Assembly (NCBI GenBank): GCA_964646815.1 | Contig: CAZYFH010000005.1 | Coordinates: forward strand, 62,001 to 126,000 | Length of the DNA stretch: 64,000 nucleotides | Direction: 5' to 3' | Origin: CAZYFH01 sp964646815 | Lineage (GTDB): Bacteria; Acidobacteriota; Vicinamibacteria; Vicinamibacterales; UBA8438 | In this document: positions 9,190 to 18,145 of the stretch, piece by piece | Numbering within the stretch: the first letter of the stretch is position 1 | Layout: each line of letters begins with the position of its first letter | Made by a program: the position numbers and the translations under genes | The notes under the pieces: model-generated | Database searches by the model: none | The model's input: only the letters and a program-made list of their open reading frames with translations | Told to the model about the DNA's origin: nothing

Positions 9190-9540
9190 ATGGGAACAAC
9201 GGATGTCGTCAACGAGGGTAAAATTCGTTCACTTGCGGCCCAACTTGCAACGATCGAAAGCGACGCCGCCGTGCAGCGCGCCTACCCCTTCGCACAGGTG
9301 TAGCCGCTGCTCACGCCCGGTCAGCAGGCGCGGGCAGCGGAGCTCGAGGCAGAAGCGCAGGCTCGGCGCAGCGAACGACGCTAACGGACAGAGGAGCACC
9401 GGCGGGACTGGCGGCAACGTCGGTTGGAGCAACGAGACGCGCAGAGGACGAATACACGCCGCGCGACCGACGCACCGTGGCCGACCCGATCGCTGGGGAC
9501 AGGGGTCCGGCCGGACCACGTGTCGCCGGCGCGCGAGTGA
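9190..9540 (+). pseudogene. Spy/CpxP-like protein remnant with two in-frame stops
   Basis: One frame reads EGKIRSLAAQLATIESDAAV, a stop (TAG 9301-9303), PLLTPGQQARAAELEAEAQA, a stop (TAA 9382-9384), then HRRDWRQRRLEQRDAQR. The 'LLTPGQQARAAELEAE' block is the familiar LTPEQ motif of Spy/CpxP periplasmic chaperones, and the arginine/glutamate-rich tail is also usual. The start of such a gene (signal peptide and first helix) is not found upstream. Both stops interrupt recognisable sequence, so this is a decayed gene. It lies divergent to the broken sigma factor. Confidence 0.5.
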
Positions 9541-9552
9541 TCCGGCCGACGG

Positions 9553-11391
9553 TTACCGAGCGGTTCGGTCGAGGATCTGGTCGATCTCGTCCATCACGCG
9601 GTCCATCCGGGCGATGAGCGCGTCGTAGGGCGCATCGGTCGCGAGGTCGATCCCGTAGTCCTGCAACAATTCGTAGGCGTAGCAGGAGCCGCCAGCCGAG
9701 AGCACGGCGAGGTAGTCGACGCGCGCCTGCTCGTCACCGTTGAGGAAGCGCTCGGCGAACATCGTGCCGCCCGCAATCGACGTGGCGTACTGAAACACGT
9801 AGAAGTTGCTGTAGAAGTGCGGGATGAATCCCCACTCGATGGCATACACCGAGTCGTACACCAGCACGCCGTCGTCAGAGCCGTGATAACGCCGCACGAG
9901 CCGCTCATAGAGCTCGGTCATCTTCTCGCCTGAGAGCGCCTCGCCCATCTCGACTAGCTCGTGAATCTTCAGCTCGAACTCTGCAAACATCACCTGCCGG
10001 AAGAACGTCCCGCGCACCGCTTCCAACGCGGTGCCGAGGTAGAAGAGCCGCTCCTCGTCAGAGATGTCCTGGGCGAGCATGTGTTCCTGCAACAGGACCT
10101 CATTGCTCGTCGACGCGATCTCCGCCGCGAACGTAGCATAGCGCGCGGTCTCGTACGGGTTGCCTTCCTTCGCGAGCAGCGTGTGAACGGCGTGTCCCCA
10201 TTCGTGGGCCAGCGTGGACACGTCGTCGTATGTGCCATTGAAATTCAGCAGCAGATACGGGTGACCGTCGTAGACTGATCCAAACATGTAGGCGCCCGGC
10301 GCCTTCCCCTGTTGCGGGTAGACGTGCATCCAGTCGCCGGAAAACCCCTCCCGTAGGAGTTTGGTGTAGTGGTCGCCAAGCGGCGCAACGGACGCCAACA
10401 CGAGCGCCTCCGACTCGTCGAGGTCGAAGGCCCGCTCGGACGCCACGAGCGACGGGTAGATGTCGTAGTAGCGCAGCTCGTCGAGCCCCAGCATCCGCTG
10501 CCGGAGCCTGAAGTAGCGGTGCAGTGACGGGAGGTGGCGATGGGCCGCCGCAATCAGCGTGTAATAGACGCCGGCGGGGATATTCGGTTCAGCCAACGCA
10601 GCGTCCAGCGCGCTGTCGTAGCGGCGGGCCTTCGCCTCGAAGACGTGCGCCTTGACGTGGGTGTCGAGGGTCTGGCCGAGCGTCGCTTCGTACGCCTTCC
10701 ACGACCTCCAGAAGGCGTCGAAAACGTGTTTCCGATCCTCACGGTTCGGCGCGGCACGATGCTTCCCGTACGCGGTCGGGTCGAGCGGCACCGCCTCTCC
10801 CGTCGACAGCGTGATGGTCGGAAACGACATGTCCGAGCTCGACAGCATCGCGAAGATCCGTTCCGGCCCCTGGCGCATGGCGCTCGTGCCGGCGATCACC
10901 GTTTCGGCCTCGTTCGTCAGCGTGTGCGGTGCCCGTCGCAACGTGTCCCGTACGTTGAAAGCGTGCTTCGATAGCCCGCCGTCTTCGCGCAGGTAGCGCT
11001 CGATCGTCGGGGAGCCGACACGTAGCAGCTCGGGTGCCATGAAGCTCGTGACCGCCTCGAACTCGGCCAGTAGCAACGCGGCGTCGCCGCGCCGCTTCTG
11101 TGCATCGGCCGCTCGTCGGTCTTCATCAGATTTGAGAAAGGCGTAGGCATACAGATGCTCGAGTGCCTTCGCGGTGTCGCTGATGGCGTCGAGTGCCTCT
11201 CGGAGCACCGCGGCACTCTCGCCGAGCCGGCCTTGAAACACCGACAGACCCTTGACCTGGCTGTCGAGACGCGTCTTTTCGGCCGCCCACCTCTCGACGC
11301 TCGGATAGAGCGCGGCCAGGTCCCACTCTATTTTCGGGGGCGGCGCGGTGTCGGTCGTCTGCGCGGTAGTTGTCGTCATCACCATGGCCAT
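9553..11391 (-). CDS. pepF: Oligoendopeptidase F (M3 metallopeptidase)
   Basis: Cytoplasmic zinc peptidase of 612 residues, the usual size for PepF, cutting short oligopeptides internally. The N-terminal helical domain (WDLAALYPSVERWAAEK) is followed by the M3 catalytic domain with TLAHEWGHAVHTLL, giving the HExxH zinc motif near residue 394. The third-ligand region is FAAEIASTSNEVLLQEHM, and the late substrate-binding block SVYAIEWGFIPHFYSNFYVF is intact. Three possible ATGs lie within the first five codons; the outermost is used. There is no signal peptide. It is convergent to the pseudogenes and stands alone. Confidence in the family is high. Confidence 0.95.
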   Translation of the reverse strand: MAMVMTTTTAQTTDTAPPPKIEWDLAALYPSVERWAAEKTRLDSQVKGLSVFQGRLGESAAVLREALDAISDTAKALEHLYAYAFLKSDEDRRAADAQKRRGDAALLLAEFEAVTSFMAPELLRVGSPTIERYLREDGGLSKHAFNVRDTLRRAPHTLTNEAETVIAGTSAMRQGPERIFAMLSSSDMSFPTITLSTGEAVPLDPTAYGKHRAAPNREDRKHVFDAFWRSWKAYEATLGQTLDTHVKAHVFEAKARRYDSALDAALAEPNIPAGVYYTLIAAAHRHLPSLHRYFRLRQRMLGLDELRYYDIYPSLVASERAFDLDESEALVLASVAPLGDHYTKLLREGFSGDWMHVYPQQGKAPGAYMFGSVYDGHPYLLLNFNGTYDDVSTLAHEWGHAVHTLLAKEGNPYETARYATFAAEIASTSNEVLLQEHMLAQDISDEERLFYLGTALEAVRGTFFRQVMFAEFELKIHELVEMGEALSGEKMTELYERLVRRYHGSDDGVLVYDSVYAIEWGFIPHFYSNFYVFQYATSIAGGTMFAERFLNGDEQARVDYLAVLSAGGSCYAYELLQDYGIDLATDAPYDALIARMDRVMDEIDQILDRTAR

Positions 11392-11477
11392 GAACGCGAA
11401 CCCGAACCTGGCGGCGCGTGGGAGGCCCCCAACGCTATCGGCCGGCGGTGCACTCCGCGCGGCATCGTCAGCTCACA

Positions 11478-11640
11478 GTGCCCCGTACAGGCCAGATGTA
11501 AAGCGGATTCCGGAGCGCGGCGCCTGGCAGGCAAGGCGCGACGAGGGAGCATATACCGAACATGTGACCGAGGAGCAATGCCGCCCAGTTGGGATGCCCC
11601 GCCCGGAAGGCGGTTTACATCTGGCCCGTACGGAGCACTA
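11478..11640. repeat. Hairpin element copy A (TA-bounded, about 163 bp)
   Basis: One of nine related elements. Its terminal arms are complementary: GTACAGGCCAGATGTAAAGC at the left pairs with the right arm near 11610-11635. The core contains the family motif GGCAAGGCGCGACGAGGGAG and an inner small hairpin around ATATACCGAACATGTG. The right border is CACTAA, with TA at 11639-11640; the left border is CAG, a presumed mutated site. The right arm overlaps the 3' end of acnA. The arms nearly match copy B but no other copy. Confidence 0.85.
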
Positions 11641-14308
11641 ACTGTCGGAGGACGTACGGGAGAATCCCGCCGTGACGGAAGTACGTGAGTTCGTCCGGCG
11701 TATCGATGCGAGCCGTGACGCTGAACTCACGCGTGGCGCCGTCGGTGGCGGTCACGTGGACGTGCACGTCACTGCGTGCCCCGAGTCCGTCGGCGATACC
11801 GGTGAGAGCGAACGACTCGGTCCCGTTCAGGCCCAGGCTCGCGGCCGTGTCCCCCTCTTTGAAGACGAGCGGCAACACACCCATGAACACCAAATTGCTC
11901 CGATGGATCCGCTCGAAGCTCTCGGCAATCACCGCACGGACACCAAGCAGCATCGTGCCCTTGGCCGCCCAGTCGCGCGAGGATCCCGAACCGTATTCCC
12001 TGCCCGCCAGCACGATCAGCGGCGTGCCCTCCGCCTGGTACCGCATTCCGGCATCGTAGATGCTCATCTGCTCGCCGCTCGGCTGGTGAATTGTCCATCC
12101 ACCCTCCGTGCCCGGCGCGAGCCGGTTGCGCAGGCGGATGTTGGCGAATGTGCCGCGCATCATGACCTCATGGTTACCCCGCCGGCTCCCGAACGAGTTG
12201 AAGTCCGCGGGGGCGACGCCGTTGGCGACCAGATACCGCCCCGCTGGGCCGTCTTCGGGGATCGCGCCCGCGGGCGAGATGTGGTCGGTAGTGACGCTGT
12301 CGCCCAGCGCGGCAAGCACGCGCGCGCAGCCGATGTCGGCGGGCGGGACGGGCTCGGTCGACAACCCCTCGAAGAACGGCGGGTGCTGCACGTAGGTCGA
12401 GTCGACCGACCACTGGAAGCGGTCGCCGCGCGGTGCCGACAGATCGCGCCAGCGGCGGTCGCCGTCGAAGACGCCGGCGTACTTCTCGGTAAACTGCTCG
12501 GTCGTGACCGCCGACGCCATGGACGCCTGGACCTCGCTCGCGGACGGCCAGAGATCGGCGAGAAAGACGTCGCGCCCGTCGGAGCCGGTGCCAATCGGCT
12601 CAGTCGTGAGATCGATGGTCATGCGGCCAGCGATCGCATAGGCCACGACGAGCGGCGGTGACGCGAGGTAATTCGCTCGCACGAGCGGCTGGACCCGCCC
12701 TTCGAAGTTGCGATTCCCGCTCAGCACCGACGCCACAACGAGATCGCGCGTCGTAATGGCGTTCGCGACGTCGTCTGGGAGCGGCCCACTATTGCCGATG
12801 CACGTCGTGCAGCCGTAGCCAACGAGCCCGAAGCCAAGCTCAGCGAGTGGCGCCAGCAACCCGGCGGCTCGGAGATATTCGGTGACCACCATCGACCCGG
12901 GCGCCAGGCTCGTCTTGACCCACGGCTGCGGCCGCAGCCCGCGCTCGGCGGCCCTACGGGCGACCAGCCCCGCGGCCAGCATGACGCTCGGGTTCGACGT
13001 ATTCGTACAGCTTGTGATCGCGGCGATAACGACCGCGCCATGATCGATGTCGGCCGCGCCACCGGCACCGGTGGACGACGCCGGTAGCGACCCGACGGTG
13101 TGCCCGGGGCGCGACTCGTCGAGCATGGCTCGAAACGCCTGCTTGGCGGTCCCGAGCGGCACGCGGTCTTGTGGCCGCTTGGGGCCCGCGATGCACGGTT
13201 CGATGGTCGAGAGGTCAATCTCGATGACATCCGTGTAGACCGGGTCATCTGATTCCGATGCGAAGAGGCCCTGCGTCTTCGCATACGCCTCGACCAGGTC
13301 GACCTGCGCCGCCGGGCGCCCGGTCAACGCCAGGTAGTCGAGCGTCATCCCGTCGATCGGGCAGATGGCCACTGTCGACCCGTACTCCGGCGACATGTTC
13401 CCAAGCGTGGCTCGGTCGGCCAAACTGAGCGAGCCAAGGCCCGGCCCGAAGAACTCGACGAACTTGCCGACCACCCCGTATCGACGGAGCCGTTCGGTGA
13501 TCGTCAGCACGAGGTCCGTCGCGGTCGTGCCCTCGGGCAGCCGTCCCACCAACCGGACCCCGATGACGTCTGGGATGAGCATCGAGATCGCCTGTCCCAA
13601 CATCGCGGCTTCCGCCTCGATGCCACCGACACCCCATCCGACGACGCCGAGACCGTTGACCATCGTCGTGTGCGAATCGGTGCCGACGAGGGTGTCTGGA
13701 TATGCAAGCGCCCGCCCGTTCGAGATGTCCCGACAGACGACGCGGGCCAGATACTCAACGTTGATCTGGTGCACGATGCCGGTGCCGGGTGGCACGACCT
13801 TGAAGTTGCGGAACGCGTCCTGTCCCCACTTCAAGAACGCATAACGCTCGCGGTTGCGGGTGAACTCGAGCTCGGCGTTGAGCTCCATTGCATCCGGCCG
13901 ACCGAAATAATCGACCTGCACCGAGTGATCGATGACCAGTTCGGCCGGTTGCAACGGGTTGATGCTTCCCGGGTCGCCGCCCAACTCGACCACGCCGTCG
14001 CGCATCGCCGCGAGGTCAACCACGGCCGGCACCCCGGTGAAATCCTGCAGCAGAACCCGCGCCGGCATGAAGGCGATCTCTGCGGAGAGCCCCGGCGTCC
14101 AACGTGCTAGCGCTTCGATGTCGTCCACCGTCACCGAGCGGCCGTCCTCGCGGCGGAGCATGTTCTCTAACAGGATTTTGAGCGAATACGGGAGCCGGCC
14201 CACGGCTGGATAACCGGCGGCTTCGAGCGCGCGCAGGTTGTACAGCTCGACGGTGGTGCCGTCCCCGGTGGGCAGTGCCTGTCGTGTGCCAAAGGAGTTG
14301 ATGCTCAT
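11615..14308 (-). CDS. acnA: Aconitate hydratase A
   Basis: TCA-cycle enzyme interconverting citrate and isocitrate. Its 897 residues are the usual AcnA/IRP1 length. The 4Fe-4S cluster cysteines are present: SCTNTSNPSVML near residue 433 and YGCTTCIGNSGPLP near 499-502. Other hallmarks are VPAVVDLAAMRDGV, TDSHTTMVNGLGVVGWGVGG and the swivelling C-terminal domain with GREYGSGSSRDWAAKG. The last residues are odd: after the normal ending LPYVLRQL, about seven codons and the stop lie in hairpin element A. The ATG at 14308 is the standard start. It is transcribed alone, opposite to nfo. Confidence 0.97.
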   Translation of the reverse strand: MSINSFGTRQALPTGDGTTVELYNLRALEAAGYPAVGRLPYSLKILLENMLRREDGRSVTVDDIEALARWTPGLSAEIAFMPARVLLQDFTGVPAVVDLAAMRDGVVELGGDPGSINPLQPAELVIDHSVQVDYFGRPDAMELNAELEFTRNRERYAFLKWGQDAFRNFKVVPPGTGIVHQINVEYLARVVCRDISNGRALAYPDTLVGTDSHTTMVNGLGVVGWGVGGIEAEAAMLGQAISMLIPDVIGVRLVGRLPEGTTATDLVLTITERLRRYGVVGKFVEFFGPGLGSLSLADRATLGNMSPEYGSTVAICPIDGMTLDYLALTGRPAAQVDLVEAYAKTQGLFASESDDPVYTDVIEIDLSTIEPCIAGPKRPQDRVPLGTAKQAFRAMLDESRPGHTVGSLPASSTGAGGAADIDHGAVVIAAITSCTNTSNPSVMLAAGLVARRAAERGLRPQPWVKTSLAPGSMVVTEYLRAAGLLAPLAELGFGLVGYGCTTCIGNSGPLPDDVANAITTRDLVVASVLSGNRNFEGRVQPLVRANYLASPPLVVAYAIAGRMTIDLTTEPIGTGSDGRDVFLADLWPSASEVQASMASAVTTEQFTEKYAGVFDGDRRWRDLSAPRGDRFQWSVDSTYVQHPPFFEGLSTEPVPPADIGCARVLAALGDSVTTDHISPAGAIPEDGPAGRYLVANGVAPADFNSFGSRRGNHEVMMRGTFANIRLRNRLAPGTEGGWTIHQPSGEQMSIYDAGMRYQAEGTPLIVLAGREYGSGSSRDWAAKGTMLLGVRAVIAESFERIHRSNLVFMGVLPLVFKEGDTAASLGLNGTESFALTGIADGLGARSDVHVHVTATDGATREFSVTARIDTPDELTYFRHGGILPYVLRQLVLRTGQM

Positions 14309-14415
14309 GGCGCTTACGAAAGTGACGGGGTTAGAATGCCGACGACACGGTCGACCGGATCCTCAATGCTCCTTCACGTGTGCCCTTCAGCGCAAGGCCC
14401 CGCCCGCTGGGTGCG

Positions 14416-15294
14416 ATGACAGCTCCTCGGCTCGGCGCGCATCTGTCGGTTGCCGGCGGTGTGCCGCGCGCGATCGATCGCGCGGTCGCGACCGGCTGCG
14501 ACACGCTTCAGATCTTCACAAAGAACTCGAACCGATGGCACGGCCGGGCGCTCGCCGAGACAGAGGTGGAGGAGTTTCGTCGACTGGCGCGCGCGCACGC
14601 CCTCGAGTCGATCGTGTCGCACGCGAGCTATTTGATCAATTTGGCGTCGCCCGATCCAGCGCTACGTCGACGGTCGGTCGCGGCGCTGGAGGACGAGTTG
14701 CACCGGGGGGACCAACTCGGGCTCTCCGGCGTCGTCCTCCATCCGGGCGCGCACACGACGGCCACGGCACAGGACGGGATCATGTGGATTGCGGAGGGAA
14801 TCGCCGCCGCGCAATCCCGCCAGAGGGGCGGGACGCCGGTGGTGCTCGAGCATACGGCGGGTCAGGGCACGATGCTCGGGTATCGGTTCGAGCAACTCCG
14901 CACCATGATTGACCAGCTCGACGACGCGTCGCGTGTCACCGTCTGTCTCGATACATGCCACCTCGTCGCCGCCGGCTACGACATCGTCTCGGAGGCGGGC
15001 TACCACCGCGTCTTCGACGAATTCAACGCCGTGCTCGGATTCGATCGCCTGACGGTCGTGCATCTCAACGATTCGAAGAAGCCGCTCGGCAGCCGCGTCG
15101 ACCGCCACGACAACATCGGCCAGGGGTGCATCGGGACCGAGCCGTTCCGGAGACTGCTGCGGGACGCACGGTTCGCCAACCTGCCGATGGTGCTCGAGAC
15201 GCCCAAGGCCGAACGTGGCCGGCCGGCCGGGACCGAGGCCGATCCACAAGACCTCGACAACCTCGCGCTGCTGAGGAAACTCCGCGACGAGTGA
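14416..15294 (+). CDS. nfo: Endonuclease IV (AP endonuclease)
   Basis: Base-excision repair enzyme that nicks DNA at abasic sites; 292 residues, normal for Nfo. The opening RLGAHLSVAGGVPRAIDRA and the zinc ligands in VVLHPGAHTT, VLEHTAGQG, CLDTCHLVAAGYD, VHLNDSKKPLGSRVDRHDNI and the late VLETPK are all present. An earlier in-frame start 36 bp upstream adds a proline-rich stretch not seen in the family, so 14416 is preferred. It diverges from acnA (about 107 bp apart, no clear promoter seen) and converges on amrA. Confidence 0.97.
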   Translation: MTAPRLGAHLSVAGGVPRAIDRAVATGCDTLQIFTKNSNRWHGRALAETEVEEFRRLARAHALESIVSHASYLINLASPDPALRRRSVAALEDELHRGDQLGLSGVVLHPGAHTTATAQDGIMWIAEGIAAAQSRQRGGTPVVLEHTAGQGTMLGYRFEQLRTMIDQLDDASRVTVCLDTCHLVAAGYDIVSEAGYHRVFDEFNAVLGFDRLTVVHLNDSKKPLGSRVDRHDNIGQGCIGTEPFRRLLRDARFANLPMVLETPKAERGRPAGTEADPQDLDNLALLRKLRDE

Positions 15295-15337
15295 GTAGGC
15301 CGGGTACGGCTGCCGCTCGGTTCCGGCGGTGTTGACT

Positions 15338-15364
15338 CCCCGACCACGCGGGCGCTCTTTTTTT
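15338..15364 (+). terminator. Weak intrinsic terminator candidate after nfo
   Basis: A short CCCG/CGGG stem (15339-15342 with 15349-15352) is followed by a run of seven T at 15358-15364. The stem is only 4 bp, so the call rests mainly on the T-run and on its place between convergent genes. Confidence 0.3.
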
Positions 15365-15398
15365 GACCTGGGACGCGGAAACTCCGGACGGAGGGCGA

Positions 15399-15950
15399 TC
15401 AGTCCGCTTCGGCAAACACCTCGGCCTCGAACGTCCAGACTCTGGCGCCCCGTGTCCAGGCATCCGGTGGCAGACCGGCCTTTCGACAGGTCTGCCCAAG
15501 AAACGACCGGGCGTCCCAGCCCCACTCGACCGCCACCTGCGGTAACAGGAGGCCGCGGTGTGTGCCTTCCTCGACGACCAGGCCGTGCCGGCCCACCTCG
15601 ATCCCGCTCGCGTCGGCCAGATCCAGGAGCGGGCCGAGCACCGAGACCTCGAACAGCACCTCCGCCAGCTCGGCGCGGGTGAGCGCGGGAAAACGCGGAT
15701 CCTCGGTTGCGGCGGCCACCGCGACGCGACGGACGATCTCGGACACCGGGGCGTCGGCCTCGACGTGACCAATGCAGCCGCGGAGCGCGCCGGCCACACG
15801 GAGCGTGACGAACGCGCCAGCCCGGCGGCGGAGCGCTTCGGTTTCACCTGTGTCCGTCGCGCCGTCTGCTGTCGGGTCGCCGAGTCGTGCCGCCACCGTA
15901 GCGCGCGCGATCAAAAGCAAGCGCCGTCGCTCGGCGTCGGACAGGCCCAT
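15399..15950 (-). CDS. amrA: AMMECR1 domain protein (AmmeMemoRadiSam system protein A)
   Basis: A 183-residue AMMECR1-family protein. The defining motif LRGCIGHVEADAPV lies near residue 57 (family LRGCIG), with an AAATEDPRFPALTRAEL block and the ending VFEAEVF. In bacteria AMMECR1 is usually encoded with a MEMO1-type protein and a radical-SAM enzyme; the biochemical reaction is not known to me. Here it follows the MEMO1-type gene by 4 bp, so both are one operon. The radical-SAM member is not in the window. Its ATG at 15950 is well placed. Confidence 0.93.
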   Translation of the reverse strand: MGLSDAERRRLLLIARATVAARLGDPTADGATDTGETEALRRRAGAFVTLRVAGALRGCIGHVEADAPVSEIVRRVAVAAATEDPRFPALTRAELAEVLFEVSVLGPLLDLADASGIEVGRHGLVVEEGTHRGLLLPQVAVEWGWDARSFLGQTCRKAGLPPDAWTRGARVWTFEAEVFAEAD

Positions 15951-15954
15951 GCAC

Positions 15955-16809
15955 TCACTCCATCACGGCGGCGAGATATCCGACCACCTGCCGCTTGTCG
16001 CCGGACACGTCCCCGGAATCGGCTCGTCTCAGCACCTGACCGTGTGTCGCGCCGAGCGCGCGGGCGGCAAGCATCACGCTGATCGCGGCGCCGCCGCCGC
16101 AGGCCACCGAGCGTCCGCGCTCGGACTCCGGGTACCGCTCAAACTCGGTCAGTAGCCCGTCAGCGTCGAATCGATCCACGTACCCGGCGACGCGCGTGTC
16201 GAGCTGGGCGGCACGTTCAGCATCGAAGTAATGCGAGAGATCGGTGCTCGCCACGAGCAGCGCCCGCACGTCGGCCAACGTCTCGGCGAGCACGTCTGCC
16301 AGAGTGAGGATCGTGGCGCGCACCTGATATCCGACGACCAGCGGCACGATGGGCGTGTCGGGAAGCACGCGCCGTAGGAACGGGAGCTGGAGCTCCAGCG
16401 AATGCTCTCGCTGATGCGCGGCGGGGTGCAGGACAATCAACGGCGACTGCGCGCGTATGCGCGCCGCTACCGTGGCATCGACCGCCACGGGCCCCAACGG
16501 CGTGTCGAACGCGCCGCGTTCGAACAGGGACACGCCGTGGAAGCCGACATGGTGTGACGGGCCAACCAACACCACGACGTCGTAGGGGCCTCCCCGCACC
16601 GCGGCGTAGGCATGCGCCGCCACCGGCCCCGAATAGACCAGCCCGGCGTGCGGCGCAATGACCGCACGCACGCGCTCCCGGCGGCTCTGGCTCGCGCGAC
16701 GCAGGTAGCCATCCACCTCGGCCGAGAGGGCCCTCGCCTCCGCCGGATACCACGACCCGGCAACGGCCGCTGGCCGTAGTGGCGTGAGTTCCTCGCTGTG
16801 GCATCTCAC
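15955..16809 (-). CDS. amrB: MEMO1 family protein (AmmeMemoRadiSam system protein B)
   Basis: A 284-residue MEMO1-type protein related to extradiol dioxygenases and phosphodiesterase-like metal proteins. Key blocks: RPAAVAGSWYPAEARAL, IAPHAGLVYSGPVAAHAYA, VVLVGPSHHVGF, EHSLELQLPFLRRVLPDTPI, LLVASTDLSHYFD. Conserved histidines in PHAGLVYSG and GPSHH match the family's metal-site residues. The GTG at 16809 is preferred over an in-frame start 33 bp upstream, because AAGGAG lies about 6 bp before it. First gene of the pair with amrA. Confidence 0.93.
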   Translation of the reverse strand: MRCHSEELTPLRPAAVAGSWYPAEARALSAEVDGYLRRASQSRRERVRAVIAPHAGLVYSGPVAAHAYAAVRGGPYDVVVLVGPSHHVGFHGVSLFERGAFDTPLGPVAVDATVAARIRAQSPLIVLHPAAHQREHSLELQLPFLRRVLPDTPIVPLVVGYQVRATILTLADVLAETLADVRALLVASTDLSHYFDAERAAQLDTRVAGYVDRFDADGLLTEFERYPESERGRSVACGGGAAISVMLAARALGATHGQVLRRADSGDVSGDKRQVVGYLAAVME

Positions 16810-16987
16810 GAGAATCTCCTTTTCGTCTGTTCTCGCGATCACGGCACACGCAGCCCATCAGCTACCGCCGATGGAGGGTCGCGCGGTGACAACGACGCGC
16901 GGCCGCGCAGGTCGCGCGCTACGGTCGCACACGTTGACCGTCGACTGCCGCTCTACTATTCTGGCCTCGAGTCGCCCCGAGGTGAGC

Positions 16988-17872
16988 ATGGCCCGAATGT
17001 CCGTTTCGTGCGCCGTCGGAGTCCTGTCGATCCTGCCGTCGGTCGGTCCAGCCGCGCAAGACTACATCGCCGAAACCGAGTCGTGGCGCATGGAGCGTGA
17101 GGCGCGCCTCACGGCCGAAGACGGCTGGTTGACCGTCGCGGGGCTGTTCTTCCTCACCGAGGGCGACAATAGCTTCGGGTCGTCGCAAATCAACGACATC
17201 ATGATCCGCACCGGGCCCGAGCACGCCGGCATCGTGACGCTGGACGACCGGCGGATCACCGTGCGGGCCGCCACGGGCACCACGCTGTCGGTCGACGGAC
17301 ACGATGTCGCTACCGCGCGGCTCTGGCCCTTCGAGGGGAACGACCGCCCGACCGTCACGGTGGGACCGCTGAGCCTGTTCGCCCACTACAGTGGGGAGCG
17401 CCTGGCCATTCGGATGCGGGACACCGAGAGTGATATCCGCAGGCAGTTCCACGGTCTTCGGTGGTTTCCCGTCGACGACCGCTACCGCGTGCGAGGACGA
17501 TACGTGGCGCACGACGCGCCGGTGACGATCGAACTCCCGAACATCCTCGGCGACGTGGAGGTGTTCCAGAGCAGCGGTTCGGTGGCGCTTCGTGTAGGCG
17601 GGCGCGAGCTACGAATGATGGCGATCGACTCGGGCGACCAGCTGTGGTTCATCTTCCGGGATATGACGAGCGGAGCAGAAACCTATCCGGCGGCGCGTTT
17701 TCTGTACGCGGACGCCCCAGCGAACGGGATGACCGTCGTCGACTTCAACCGGGCCTACAACCCGCCATGTGCGTTCAATCCGTACACGACCTGTCCGCTG
17801 CCGCCGCCGGAGAATCGCCTGCCGATTCGGATTGAAGCCGGCGAGATGGACTACCACACCGCGAACGAGTGA
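16988..17872 (+). CDS. DUF1684 family protein, probably exported
   Basis: A 294-residue protein of the DUF1684 family, function unknown. The N-terminus has a short hydrophobic signal-like segment (VSCAVGVLSILPSVGPAAQ). Family landmarks are ETESWRMEREARLTAEDGWL followed by TVAGLFFLTEGDN, the mid-protein LRWFPVDDRYRVRGRYV, DQLWFIFRDMTSGAETYPAA, and the C-terminal VDFNRAYNPPCAFNPYTTCP with PPPENRLPIRIEAGE. The ATG at 16988 has GAGGTGAG just upstream; the frame stays open for 68 codons further, but that stretch looks noncoding. It is divergent from the amrB-amrA pair. Confidence 0.93.
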   Translation: MARMSVSCAVGVLSILPSVGPAAQDYIAETESWRMEREARLTAEDGWLTVAGLFFLTEGDNSFGSSQINDIMIRTGPEHAGIVTLDDRRITVRAATGTTLSVDGHDVATARLWPFEGNDRPTVTVGPLSLFAHYSGERLAIRMRDTESDIRRQFHGLRWFPVDDRYRVRGRYVAHDAPVTIELPNILGDVEVFQSSGSVALRVGGRELRMMAIDSGDQLWFIFRDMTSGAETYPAARFLYADAPANGMTVVDFNRAYNPPCAFNPYTTCPLPPPENRLPIRIEAGEMDYHTANE

Positions 17873-17910
17873 GTGTGCGCGCGCTGCGGAGCTCACTTGT
17901 GTTGCCCATG

Positions 17911-17936
17911 GAGGGCGAGGCTTCAGCCTCGCCCTC
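17911..17936. terminator. Perfect palindrome after the DUF1684 gene
   Basis: A 12-bp perfect stem with a 2-base loop (GAGGGCGAGGCT, TC, complement) begins 38 bp after the stop. There is no T-run, so it may be a factor-dependent terminator, an mRNA 3' stabiliser or a short palindromic repeat rather than an intrinsic terminator. Confidence 0.45.
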
Positions 17937-17978
17937 GCAGGCGTGCGTTACGGATGCCACACAGGTGGGCTCCTGGCC

Positions 17979-18145
17979 TAGTGGCCCGTATCGGGTGAAT
18001 CGGTAGTGGTCACCGGCGCGCGGCGCCCGGCTGACAAGGCGCGACGAGGGAGCAGACACACCGTTATGTGACCGCGCTGACGCTTGGTCCAGTGCGGAAT
18101 GTCCCACCAGGTGAGCGTTATTGAGTCACCCGATACAGGCCACTA
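17979..18145. repeat. Hairpin element copy C (167 bp)
   Basis: TA-bounded element; left border CCTAGTGGCCCG, right border CGATACAGGCCACTAT. The left arm GTATCGGGTGAATCGG pairs with the right arm near 18120-18142. The core has CTGACAAGGCGCGACGAGGG and the subtype sequence CGCGCTGACGCTTGGTCCAG, shared with copies E and F. The right TA is part of the TAG stop (18143-18145 on the minus strand) of the zinc-ribbon gene. Confidence 0.88.

Noticed and set aside
9229..9519. Minus-strand frame of about 96 codons
   Set aside because: No ribosome site and proline/cysteine-rich; the plus strand instead shows the Spy-like remnant.
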